In this document: positions 49,220 through 58,028 of the stretch, piece by piece
Layout: each line of letters begins with the position of its first letter
How positions within the stretch are numbered: position 1 is the stretch's first letter
NCBI GenBank assembly: GCA_029945945.1
Contig: JAQSDM010000005.1
Span: forward strand, 248,001-312,000
DNA length: 64,000 nt
Origin: Algoriphagus sp.
Lineage (GTDB): Bacteria; Bacteroidota; Bacteroidia; Cytophagales; Cyclobacteriaceae
Direction of reading: 5' to 3'
Program-made: the position numbers and the translations under genes
Notes under the pieces: generated by a model
What the model saw: the letters and a program-made list of their open reading frames with translations, nothing else
What the model was told of the DNA's origin: nothing
The model's database searches: none

Positions 49220-50272
49220 TTAGACTCTGTTCAATTCTCCGATGAATTTTACCATTCTGGCGTCATAGGCAGCATTTACTTTAGCGTATTCCTCTTTCTT
49301 TGAAAGCGGTCCTTCGATCACCAGGAAGTAAATGATTTTTTCACCAATGGGAGTAATGATAAAGCTGACACCATTGCTCAGGAAAACTTTGACAGCATTC
49401 ATTTCCGGATATTCAGATGGCGTAACTCGTCCGCTGATCTTGCTTTTTGAGGTGCCTTTTGCCATGTCCGTTACACTTAAAATCGCCGAACCTCCAATCA
49501 TCTCAGGAGTCTTCTTTTTAAGTGTATCCATGATTTTTGCAAAAAATTTCTTTTGCGAAGCCGTTGACATATCTCCTGTCATCAATTTCTCTTTTCTGAA
49601 ACCGTAGGACTGATAAATCTCCATCAGTTTGTCAAAAAGGGTTTTTTTAGCCGCATGAAGTTCAATCTCAGCTGACAGAAGTCTGCCGATCAAGTAGTCA
49701 AGGCTATTTTCCTGACCGCTTAAAAGGATCTCCTGATTATCAGAAAGATAAAGGACTTCTTCTCCACCACCTGATTGCAAATTAGGATTGTCGCTTAGCG
49801 GAGAAACCAACTCAGGAAGAGTTTTTACTTGTTTTTCAGCTCTTTCGAATATTTTGTTAATGGTCTCAGTTATGAAAATGGATTTTTCACAAGATAAATT
49901 CTTGTGATCTTCCAAAAGCAAAGCAGAGAGCAGGGTGCTTAATTGATGGAACGAAAGCAAAACAAATGCATCTTTAGGCGATTTTCTCACCGCTAAGGCC
50001 ATTTTATTCTGCTTGGAATCGATTGCAAGGACGGAATCAAAACCACCTTCCTGAGCATAGTCTATAGCAGCTTTCAGGTGCTTCATAGAAAACGCATCTT
50101 GTGGGTTTTGCAAGGATTCCGAAAGAGCGAATCTTTCTGCTTCAATACCCAAACTCAAAATCTTGTTGATCGAATCTTCTTCTGCTGAAGAACAAGCAAT
50201 CAGAATTTTTATGTTTTTGATGGTCTCAATTTCTTCGGCCTCAATGGTGGTCGTTTGGTTGTCAGTATCCAT
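49220..50272 (-). CDS. Divergent protein resembling the C-terminal half of phosphoglucomutase/phosphomannomutase; probable pseudoenzyme
   Basis: NPQDAFSMKHLKAAIDYAQEGGFDSVLAIDSKQNKMALAVRKS (cf. phosphohexomutase DPDADR segment); LFDKLMEIYQSYGFRKEKLM; EMIGGSAILSVTDMAKG; LSNGVSFIITPIGEKIIYFLVI. Confidence 0.5.
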   Translation of the reverse strand: MDTDNQTTTIEAEEIETIKNIKILIACSSAEEDSINKILSLGIEAERFALSESLQNPQDAFSMKHLKAAIDYAQEGGFDSVLAIDSKQNKMALAVRKSPKDAFVLLSFHQLSTLLSALLLEDHKNLSCEKSIFITETINKIFERAEKQVKTLPELVSPLSDNPNLQSGGGEEVLYLSDNQEILLSGQENSLDYLIGRLLSAEIELHAAKKTLFDKLMEIYQSYGFRKEKLMTGDMSTASQKKFFAKIMDTLKKKTPEMIGGSAILSVTDMAKGTSKSKISGRVTPSEYPEMNAVKVFLSNGVSFIITPIGEKIIYFLVIEGPLSKKEEYAKVNAAYDARMVKFIGELNRV

Positions 50273-50763
50273 TTGGATATCAAGGTTAAGTTAGATTTGT
50301 ATATTATTCGTCTTCGATTCTTCCCTACTTTTCTCCGTGGAGGAATGCCATTTTGCAGGGAATACTATCAAAAGGGCGTACTGGGCTCTGGTGAGCTATA
50401 TTTTTGATCCTGAAGATTAATCTTCAACCAACTTTCAGGCTGATTCTTCGATCACATTTTCATCGATGAAGGTGTCAGCCTTTGAGCTGAAATTTTTCCT
50501 TGTGGGCTAAGTTGCTTAAGATGAGCCTTTTTACCCAATTTATGGTTACGTTCTGTGATTTTGTTTCAAAATCCACATTTTGACGGAGGCCAAAGAAACC
50601 GAAGTAATTCTTCATTGGTGAAATAGGTTTTTCTAATCAGATTTTCCCATTTGATGAAGCTTTGAAGTTGAAAAAATCAAACGGATAAAAGCGAGGATAC
50701 ACAAAGGTAATAAAAAAAGGCGAAAGCGGAATTTTATTTGGATTTTTCCGATGCGTTATTACG

Positions 50764-50801
50764 GAAAAAGCCCGTCTGAGCTCAATCAGACAGGCTTTTT
50801 T
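50764..50801. terminator. Terminator-like hairpin
   Basis: AAAAAGCCcgTCTGAgctcaaTCAGAcaGGCTTTTT. Confidence 0.8.
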
Positions 50802-51054
50802 AAATGTCAATTTTTCTTATTTCGTACAAATTACCCCAATTCAGGCATCTTGCACCAATTTATGGGATCCGGGATTCGCAGTTTTCAGCAAGCGATTTCC
50901 CCTAATATCCAATTCAATTTGCAATTGATTAAGGCTGAATGGCCAGCCCAAAATCAGAATAATTGAATTTAAAATTCCTTTGGATTGAAAGCCATAGTGA
51001 CTTGAGCTTATTCGCACCTATTCCAGTGGCAGTGTGGGATTGCCTAACAAGCAA

Positions 51055-51957
51055 TTACTCCCCCTTCACATACTTCCGCCAGTTATGCTGCTCTTTGAAT
51101 CCCAAGACCTCACGGATCTTGCGATTTGAAAACAAGGCTTCATGTTCCTCCAATTCACGGGTAATCGGCACACCGGGGAAAAACTGTTCTGCCAATTCTT
51201 TGCTGGGGATAATCGCACCGTTGTGATCGTTTCCGGCATTGAAAATCTGAAAACCAAGATCATCTTTTTGCAAGCATAAATCCACAATCTGGCCCAGATC
51301 ACGCGCATCAATATAACAGAACGCATTCCTGCGGCGCACTTCCGGGTTTTTGAAATAATGGGGAAACAGTTCAGTGTATTCGTGAGGCTCGATCACATTT
51401 CCGATCCGAAGAGTATAAATATCAACTCCTGACCGCCGCTGAAAACTGCGTGCCGTTTTCTCATTCACCACTTTCGATAATCCATAGCTATCCATGGGGT
51501 CCACATCATAGTCCTCTTCCAAGGGCAACGAGTTAGGATCGGTTTTGCCGTTTGAAAAACAGATTCCGTAGGTGGTCTCTGAGGAAGCAATGATAATCTT
51601 CTTGATTCCAAGCTTAACAGCTGCTTCAATCACATTGTAAGTTCCGATAGTGTTGACCCGAAAGGTTTCATTGTCAGGGTTGATCAGGATCCTGGCCACA
51701 GCAGCAAAATGTACGACTGCATCAAATCTGGGTACTCCGGTACCAGGTTCCATCTCATCAAACCCCGCGTACGAACTCATGGCGTTAAACATTTGTCCCG
51801 AGTCTGTAATGTCAGCGATCAGATTGTCCACTCCCGGGTGATTCAACGGTTTAAGGTCCACATTCATCACGCGATGGCCTTGGTCAAGGAGGTAAGGGAT
51901 GACATGCTTTCCTGCTTTTCCCGATCCTCCGGTGAAGAATATTCGTTTTTTGGTCAT
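51055..51957 (-). CDS. NAD-dependent epimerase/dehydratase (extended SDR)
   Basis: KRIFFTGGSGKAGKHVIPYLLDQGHRVMNVDL; YGLSKVVNEKTARSF. Confidence 0.9.
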   Translation of the reverse strand: MTKKRIFFTGGSGKAGKHVIPYLLDQGHRVMNVDLKPLNHPGVDNLIADITDSGQMFNAMSSYAGFDEMEPGTGVPRFDAVVHFAAVARILINPDNETFRVNTIGTYNVIEAAVKLGIKKIIIASSETTYGICFSNGKTDPNSLPLEEDYDVDPMDSYGLSKVVNEKTARSFQRRSGVDIYTLRIGNVIEPHEYTELFPHYFKNPEVRRRNAFCYIDARDLGQIVDLCLQKDDLGFQIFNAGNDHNGAIIPSKELAEQFFPGVPITRELEEHEALFSNRKIREVLGFKEQHNWRKYVKGE

Positions 51958-52120
51958 GGGTTAAGTTTGTTAATGGAGGTGTTATTTTTTGGTCTGGAGC
52001 TGGGTCTTGTTTTCCCAGCCATTCAATCTGGCCAAGGCTAAACTAATCCAATTGTATTCAATATTTCAGGTGAAATGTGAAAATTATCAAGCGTCTTGTT
52101 GAGCAAAGCAAGAAAGGGAA

Positions 52121-52215
52121 TTGCAAATTTTAATTGATAGTAAAGTGTAGCTTCTCCCGAAAGCTTTCGTGGACTTTGTCCAGACGGAAGTCAAACCACA
52201 CCTAGAAGGGAAAGT
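52121..52215 (+). repeat. Dispersed intergenic repeat, copy A (divergent)
   Basis: taattgatagtaaagtgtagcttctcccgaaagctttcgtggactttgtcc...; closest to copy C. Confidence 0.6.
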
Positions 52216-52233
52216 GTTTTTTATTTTGAATCT

Positions 52234-53673
52234 TTATTTTCCTCCTTTTCTAAATCCGATCAATTGCCTGTATTTGTTTTCGGATTCCTTCAAGTCCTCT
52301 TCTAATTTTTTGTAATTACTGATGTCTTTAATGGTAATTACAGCTGCTACAACATGATTGTCCTGGTCTATCAAGGGTCTTCCGCTAATAAGGACTCTCC
52401 GTTTTTGCAGGGTGGTTGGGTTCCAGATGACAATATCTACATCATCAGTGACTTCGCCGTTAAAAGCCCGTTCCATCGGTAAATTTTGAGAAGGAAAAGT
52501 GTTTTTACCATCGGGATAATACAGGTGAAAATGATCGGTCAAATCAGTAGAAATTTTGTCGTCTTCCTCAATCCCAAAAATCTCGTGGGCCATATCATTT
52601 GCCAACACAACCTTTTTATCGGCGTTGGTCACAATTACTCCCTCACCAATATTTTCAACAATCAGCCGCAGTTTTTCTTCATTTTCATACAATTCCTCAA
52701 TCGCTTTTTGTTGTTCGTTTTCCAGGTTGACCAAAGCAGTAATGTCTTGTGCCACGGCATACAACAATCCGGTCGAAACGTCCGGAGAGGTAAACCATTG
52801 TAGCCATTTCAGGCTACCATCTTTGCAGATGTACCGATTTTTAAATTGCATGGTTATGGCACCGGTTTTAAGCTTGACCACTTCCCTTGACGTGTGGTTT
52901 TTATCTTCGGGATAGACAAAATTCAGGAAGGGCTGACTCAATAATTCTTCTTCGGTATATCCCAATATCTTGATGGTGGCAGGATTGACTTTTATGAATT
53001 TGTCCGAAGTGGCAATCAGCATCATTTCGGTTGACATATTGAAAAATTTGTCAGACGAAGCCAATGATTCTTCCAGTTTTTTCCGTTCAGTAATGTCGGT
53101 TGAAATCCCTCCGATGGCGTAAATCCTGCCTGTTGAGTCATAAAGAGGAAATTTCACAGCCAGATAGGTATGTTTTCCGTCCTCCTGTTCTATGGTTTCT
53201 TCGGTTTTCACTTCCCGAAGTTTTTTGATGACTTCTGCTTCTGAATTTCGAAACATTTCAGCCACCTGTTGGGATAAAAAATCGGAGTCGGTTTTACCAA
53301 TGATTTCCTCATTGGGAGTTTGAAAAACCGCACCAAAATCCTTGTTCACCAAGAGGTACTCACCATTCAATTTTTTGATGAAAATCGGATTGGACGTATT
53401 GTCAATAATGGATTGCAATAATTGTTTGTTTTCAAAAAGTAATGTTTGGGCAACTTGTCTGGCACGTAACTGATACCGAATGATAAAGTATACAATGATG
53501 AGTAAAATGATGGATAGTCCGAATAATGAAAGTTCAATCCAGTTTAAACTCGCATCCATGGTTTTATCCCTCTCTTGATCCAGTCGAAAGATGAAGATCA
53601 ATCCGGATGTAATGACTACCATTACATTAATGATGAATCCAAAGAATATTTTCTTTTCTAAAGAAATTTTCAT
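52234..53673 (-). CDS. Membrane-anchored multi-PAS sensor protein lacking a histidine kinase domain, possibly truncated
   Basis: Two N-terminal TM segments; PAS segments (DNTSNPIFIKKLNGEYLLVNKDF; GGISTDITERKKLEESL; VVAAVITIKDISNYKKLEEDLKESENKYRQLI) then abrupt GFRKGGK*. Confidence 0.85.
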   Translation of the reverse strand: MKISLEKKIFFGFIINVMVVITSGLIFIFRLDQERDKTMDASLNWIELSLFGLSIILLIIVYFIIRYQLRARQVAQTLLFENKQLLQSIIDNTSNPIFIKKLNGEYLLVNKDFGAVFQTPNEEIIGKTDSDFLSQQVAEMFRNSEAEVIKKLREVKTEETIEQEDGKHTYLAVKFPLYDSTGRIYAIGGISTDITERKKLEESLASSDKFFNMSTEMMLIATSDKFIKVNPATIKILGYTEEELLSQPFLNFVYPEDKNHTSREVVKLKTGAITMQFKNRYICKDGSLKWLQWFTSPDVSTGLLYAVAQDITALVNLENEQQKAIEELYENEEKLRLIVENIGEGVIVTNADKKVVLANDMAHEIFGIEEDDKISTDLTDHFHLYYPDGKNTFPSQNLPMERAFNGEVTDDVDIVIWNPTTLQKRRVLISGRPLIDQDNHVVAAVITIKDISNYKKLEEDLKESENKYRQLIGFRKGGK

Positions 53674-53824
53674 TGAACTGCGGATTTTAAAAGGGAAATT
53701 ATAAGACCGATAAGATTAGATTTTGAAGACTTATGTATTTGGAATTTAGCGAATTATCTTGAAATTTTACAATATTTTACGTGGAAATAATCATATAATT
53801 AATCGATCATTTATCCGTAAAAAA

Positions 53825-53945
53825 GCGGGTGCCGGTTGTAGTCCTGACAGGCTCGGACTAGGTGTAATCTCGTACTGTTGTCGGGAGTAATTACACCCTC
53901 TCATCCTTTCCAATTTGTAATTGGCAAAGGCAACTAATTACCAAT
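53825..53945 (+). repeat. Dispersed intergenic repeat, copy B (GGTGTAAT...ATTACACC type)
   Basis: ggactaGGTGTAATctcgtactgttgtcgggagtaATTACACCctctcatcctttCCAATttgtaATTGG; shared with 60956-61060 and 63478-63565. Confidence 0.8.
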
Positions 53946-54050
53946 AATCTAATTCGATCAATCCCTACTATCTGAAAGGTCAAGAAATTTGGCATTTCCT
54001 GATCACTCCCGAGCTATCGGGAGGAAACGCTTCACCCATAAGATTAAGTT

Positions 54051-54150
54051 ACACCCAGGTTGGGAATTGTAAATTCTATTGAATAGTAAGGTGTAGCTGC
54101 TCCCGAAAGCTTTCTTGGACTAAGCCTAGGTGGGTTTAACTTAAGGAAGC
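54051..54150 (+). repeat. Dispersed intergenic repeat, copy C
   Basis: gtaaattctattgaatagtaaggtgtagctgctcccgaaagctttcttggac; related to A, D, E. Confidence 0.7.
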
Positions 54151-54216
54151 GAATGAGATTTGAATTCCATCATCCTGTTGTGTAAGTTCAATCAAATTTA
54201 AACTCTGCAATTTTAT

Positions 54217-54594
54217 ATGAATAGAATATTTTTAGTTTCAATAATCGCCTTTCTGTTATTTAGTGTGGCCCCTTTAACTTTGTTGGCTCAAAACAATCCT
54301 TCAGGACTTAAGTATGGAAAATATAGTTGTACCGCCAGTAAGTATAAAAATGGTGCTTACGAATATATTCCCCGTGGTGCATTTACAATAGCCGAGAATG
54401 GGACTTACTCCTACCTTGGTTTTGAAAAACCGAGCACGGGAAAATATAGTGTTGATAAAACAGGGAATCTATTATTTGCCGGCGGTTACCTTAATAATGG
54501 CAAGGCAGAGAAAATTGACAGGCCGAATAAATTTTTTCTGGTATTCCCGACGATTCCAGACAATCGGTGGACTTGTACATGTGTTGAAAATTAA
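54217..54594 (+). CDS. Hypothetical secreted protein
   Basis: Signal peptide MNRIFLVSIIAFLLFSVAPLTLLAQ; 125 aa; C-terminal CTC motif. Confidence 0.65.
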   Translation: MNRIFLVSIIAFLLFSVAPLTLLAQNNPSGLKYGKYSCTASKYKNGAYEYIPRGAFTIAENGTYSYLGFEKPSTGKYSVDKTGNLLFAGGYLNNGKAEKIDRPNKFFLVFPTIPDNRWTCTCVEN

Positions 54595-54782
54595 CCTTGG
54601 CGAAAAGATCCAGGCTTGTCCCGACTTTTCAATTGCATGAAATCCCTTCTGGGAGTTAGCAAATTTCGGTTGAGTCCGGGACCCAGAACTCCGACATTCC
54701 GGTTAGGAACTGGTAAATACAGTGATTCAATCCTCTCAGTGGGGTTTTTAGATAAATGCTATGAAAGACTTAAATGAGATTT

Positions 54783-54842
54783 GAGTTCTGATCTCGGATA
54801 TTTCTACTTCGATCTCGAATGACCGAGTTCTGATCTCGGATG
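54783..54842 (+). repeat. ~1.4 units of the 42-bp repeat found as an array at 61180-61473
   Basis: gagttctgatctcggatatttctacttcgatctcgaatgaccgagttctgatctcggatg. Confidence 0.9.
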
Positions 54843-54880
54843 ATCAGGAAAAAAGAGGGAGAATTAATCTGAAATTGAAA

Positions 54881-55015
54881 GAAGTGAGTTTCTCCCCAAC
54901 TTATAGGGTATTCAGATTGCTCTATTATCAAATTCTATCGGATAGTCGAGCGTAGTTGCTCCCGTACAACTGACAAGGCTACGCTCTGGACCACGCCATT
55001 CACACCCATTATGTG
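54881..55015 (+). repeat. Dispersed intergenic repeat, copy D
   Basis: gaagtgagtttctccccaac..agggtattcagattgct..caaattctatcggatagtcGAGCGTAG...CTACGCTC. Confidence 0.8.
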
Positions 55016-55105
55016 GCAAAAAAAACGGTAAGAACACTATCCCCTCCTGCTTATATTCAACATTTGAATTAACTTGGTATACGATAAAATCTTATCTGAA
55101 CGATT

Positions 55106-55597
55106 ATGAAAAATAAACTGATTTATGCCTCCTTATTAGTTGTGATTTCATCAATAATAGCATGTAGTACAAAAACAGAAGAGCCTGTAGTTCCTCCTGT
55201 TATTGATAAAGAACAAATCAAAAAAGAAATACAAGCCAAAGAAAATGAATATGCCGCCTTGTATAATTCAAGGGAATTGAAAAGCATTGGCTACTATGCG
55301 GATGATGCTATTACTTATTCGCAGAACAGAGAACCATTAGTTGGCAAAGAGGCCATCGTAAATTACTTAAAAGCCGGGATTGACTCCATGATGGAGGATT
55401 TGAAAATTTCATTTGAAACAAAGGAAGTTTTCGTATCAAATGATGGGAATCAGGTAGTTGAAATTGGCTATTATAGATTAGTCGACTCCTTGAATACGAA
55501 TTACAATTCAGGGAATTACATGGTCCTGTTTGAAAAGAGAGATGGAAAATACGTCAGCGTGAGGGAAATGAGTACGTCAGATATACCTCTGGAGTAG
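55106..55597 (+). CDS. DUF4440/SnoaL-like (NTF2 fold) lipoprotein
   Basis: ISSIIACSTKTEEP lipobox; IQAKENEYAALYNSRELKSIGYYADDAITYSQNREPLVGKEAIVNYLK. Confidence 0.8.
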   Translation: MKNKLIYASLLVVISSIIACSTKTEEPVVPPVIDKEQIKKEIQAKENEYAALYNSRELKSIGYYADDAITYSQNREPLVGKEAIVNYLKAGIDSMMEDLKISFETKEVFVSNDGNQVVEIGYYRLVDSLNTNYNSGNYMVLFEKRDGKYVSVREMSTSDIPLE

Positions 55598-55617
55598 AAT
55601 GGTAAAGAATATATAAG

Positions 55618-55655
55618 AAGAGGCTACCTGAAACATCAGATAGCCTCTTTATTTT
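55618..55655 (+). terminator. Intrinsic terminator
   Basis: AAGAGGCTAcCTGAaacaTCAGaTAGCCTCTTtattttt. Confidence 0.85.
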
Positions 55656-55704
55656 TCCGAAAGTCTTTAAAAGGTTCCTTAAGGTTTCTCTTCCAGCCCT
55701 TTTA

Positions 55705-56805
55705 TTAATTTCTTCCGCCGCGTCTCATTCCGCCGCCTCTCGATCCGCCACCTCCGCTGAATCCTGCGGATGATCTTGATGTTCCTGCTCCACTGTAGCG
55801 GGAAGCCCCGGCCGAACTCGGCCTGGATTGTGTCGTAGGGCGTGTAGCAGCCGATGATCCACCGGATGGGCGATTAGCAGATGCCCCGGTTGATGGGCGA
55901 GCTGCGGTTCCTGTGGAAGGACGATTTGAAGTTCCTGCTGAAGCACGAGTCGAGGCACCTGTGGAAGGTCGGGTTGAAGCACCTGTGGAGGGTCGGGCTG
56001 ATGCATTATTGGCTCCATTATATCGACCATTCGCCATGTTATTGTTCACGGTATTGGACCTGTTTCGGGAGTTGTTGTAATTATTGTAATTGTTTCGATT
56101 GTTGATGATTACAGTGTTGCCACCATACCCATATCCATGATGATGATAGTAGTTATTGTGACGGTATACTCCGATGGCCATTACTGTAAAAGCTCGAAAA
56201 TAAGGTGGGTAGTAGCCATAATAATAGGGCGGATAATAGGGTACATACGCCGGAGAATAAACATACTGAACCACCGGAGTTGTCTCGACCACTACTACTG
56301 TCGTTGTGGCCGGAGCACTTACGATTACAGTGTCCTTTCCTTTGTAAGCGGGATTGGCAGTGACTGCCGGTTTCACCGTTTCCCTTAGCTCCACGATATA
56401 ATCTTTACCATACAAATCCGGATCGCCGACTATTTCCATTGTGACTTTTTTGTCAGCATCCTTTGATAACAGGATCACTGCCACGTCCTGTTTTTCTTTT
56501 TCACTTACAGGAACCTGAAGTATAAATGTGAAGTCATCGCCATCCTGTTTTGTCTCCACCTTTATGAAGTCGACCTTTCCATCCAAATCCAAATCCAGGT
56601 TATTCACTCCGGTCGATTCCATGTTGAGTGATTTCTCGAATTCTTCTATGGTGGGTGATTTCTGAAAAAGATCCAGAACCGCATAGAGATCGAGGTTATC
56701 ACCAGGCAATCCAAGTAGTGTTGAATCGCTTTCGTTTTGAGCATGGGCAGCCACACCAAGTAAACTCATAGCTATCAAAAGGCATACTGAAATATATGTT
56801 TTCAT
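55705..56805 (-). CDS. Secreted protein with Tyr/Pro-rich and RPSTGAS-repeat low-complexity C-terminus
   Basis: Signal peptide MKTYISVCLLIAMSLLGVAAHAQ; DLDLDGKVDFIKVETKQDGDDFTF; YYPPYYYGYYPPY; (RPSTGAS)n; GGGGSRGGGMRRGGRN. Confidence 0.75.
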   Translation of the reverse strand: MKTYISVCLLIAMSLLGVAAHAQNESDSTLLGLPGDNLDLYAVLDLFQKSPTIEEFEKSLNMESTGVNNLDLDLDGKVDFIKVETKQDGDDFTFILQVPVSEKEKQDVAVILLSKDADKKVTMEIVGDPDLYGKDYIVELRETVKPAVTANPAYKGKDTVIVSAPATTTVVVVETTPVVQYVYSPAYVPYYPPYYYGYYPPYFRAFTVMAIGVYRHNNYYHHHGYGYGGNTVIINNRNNYNNYNNSRNRSNTVNNNMANGRYNGANNASARPSTGASTRPSTGASTRASAGTSNRPSTGTAARPSTGASANRPSGGSSAATRPTTQSRPSSAGASRYSGAGTSRSSAGFSGGGGSRGGGMRRGGRN

Positions 56806-57013
56806 AACAGGATCATTTATAAGAAAGGTAGCAAATAGTTGAGACTCACTCAAGTTCATGGCCTTTTAGTGCGTGTGAGTAGCATGATGCTAAAAATGGG
56901 GAAAAAGCTTGCCAATTGGTCGGATGATTTTCCGAGGGGAGCAAGAGTCACAGAGATACACCGGGAAAAAAACGGAGAGACTATGTTCAGGCCAGCTTTC
57001 CACACTCAGTGGT

Positions 57014-57115
57014 TTTCGATTGCTAGAATAACAAATTCTATTGGATAGTCGGACTTAGTTGCTCCCGTACGGCTGTCGGGACTTCGCTCAGGCTTACATT
57101 CTACGCTCAGTAAGG
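57014..57115 (+). repeat. Dispersed intergenic repeat, copy E
   Basis: gattgctagaataacaaattctattggatagtcggacttagttgctcccgtacggctgtcgggacttcgctcaggcttacattctacgctcag. Confidence 0.85.
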
Positions 57116-57185
57116 GCGCATGTCCCTTCAGGTTATCCTTGCTGGCATGATTGTGGATACCGTCGAACTGTAATATTTCTTACTT

Positions 57186-57371
57186 ATGAACATAAAAAGA
57201 ATTTTCGGAGCCATACTTACAATTTTGGGTATAGTAGGGCTTATTTATACCGCTGTCTCATTTGCCAATGATTCAGCAGACATTAAACAAATGATAGTAT
57301 TTGGATCATTGGGCCTATTATTTTTTATAGCTGGCATTGGCCTGGTCAAAACCACCAAGGATGAGGGTTGA
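57186..57371 (+). CDS. Small two-TM hypothetical protein
   Basis: MNIKRIFGAILTILGIVGLIYTAVSFANDSADIKQMIVFGSLGLLFFIAGIGLVKTTKDEG. Confidence 0.65.
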   Translation: MNIKRIFGAILTILGIVGLIYTAVSFANDSADIKQMIVFGSLGLLFFIAGIGLVKTTKDEG

Positions 57372-57388
57372 AAAGTAAGTGTTAGTAA

Positions 57389-57590
57389 ATAACAAACTAC
57401 GCTCAGGCCGAGATTCAACCCTTAGTGGGGACTACTCTCTGGCAAAAATTCTACTCATCAGTGGGGAAGTGAGTTTCTCCCCAACATAGAGGGTATTCAG
57501 ATTGCTTGAATAACAGATTCTATTGGATAATCGAGCGTAGTTACAAACTACGCTCAGGCCAATATTCTACACCCAGGAGGGGGAAGGAAC
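57389..57590 (+). repeat. Dispersed intergenic repeat, copy F (partial copy plus full copy)
   Basis: acaaactacgctcaggcc at 57389ff; full copy with perfect hairpin GAGCGTAGTT-ACA-AACTACGCTC at 57533-57555. Confidence 0.85.
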
Positions 57591-57643
57591 TAATAAATTT
57601 ATTGGCAGCAAACAAATTGCAACTGAAACTCAGGCAATAAATT

Positions 57644-58027
57644 TTAGCTAACCGCAGTGCTGATTTTCATAAGATTGGCCACTTTTGCAAGCAGTTCATA
57701 GGTGTCAAATGGCTTGGGAATAAAATCGTTGGCACCAGCCTGAAGACAGATTTTTTTTGCATCGGGATGGGCAGACATCATAATAAGTGGTATCGTCTGA
57801 TGCTGGCTGTTACTTTTAATTTTGGCACATACATCTGTACCATTTATACCGGATAAAAGCATGTCCATAAATATCAAATCAATCTTATGCTTACATAGTG
57901 TTTCTTCCACTTCATCTGCTTTTTCCAGCAGTACCACGCTGTAGCCTTTATACATTAGTATCATCTTCATCATCAGCCCAATATCGGAATCGTCGTCTAT
58001 CACTAATATTTTTCCGAAATTTTCCAT
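57644..58027 (-). CDS. Response regulator (receiver domain only)
   Basis: ILVIDDDSDIGLMMKMIL; DLIFMDMLLSGINGTDVCAKIK; IPLIMMSAHPD; GANDFIPKPFD. Confidence 0.92.
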   Translation of the reverse strand: MENFGKILVIDDDSDIGLMMKMILMYKGYSVVLLEKADEVEETLCKHKIDLIFMDMLLSGINGTDVCAKIKSNSQHQTIPLIMMSAHPDAKKICLQAGANDFIPKPFDTYELLAKVANLMKISTAVS

Positions 58028-58028
58028 T

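Noticed and set aside
50751-50966. 71-aa ORF 50751-50966
   Set aside because: Runs through a clear terminator hairpin (50764-50801) and lacks coding features
55881-56388. ORFs 55725-56030 -, 55881-56105 + and 56137-56388 + within the low-complexity gene
   Set aside because: Out-of-frame or antisense readings of the repetitive RPSTGAS / Tyr-Pro-rich coding sequence
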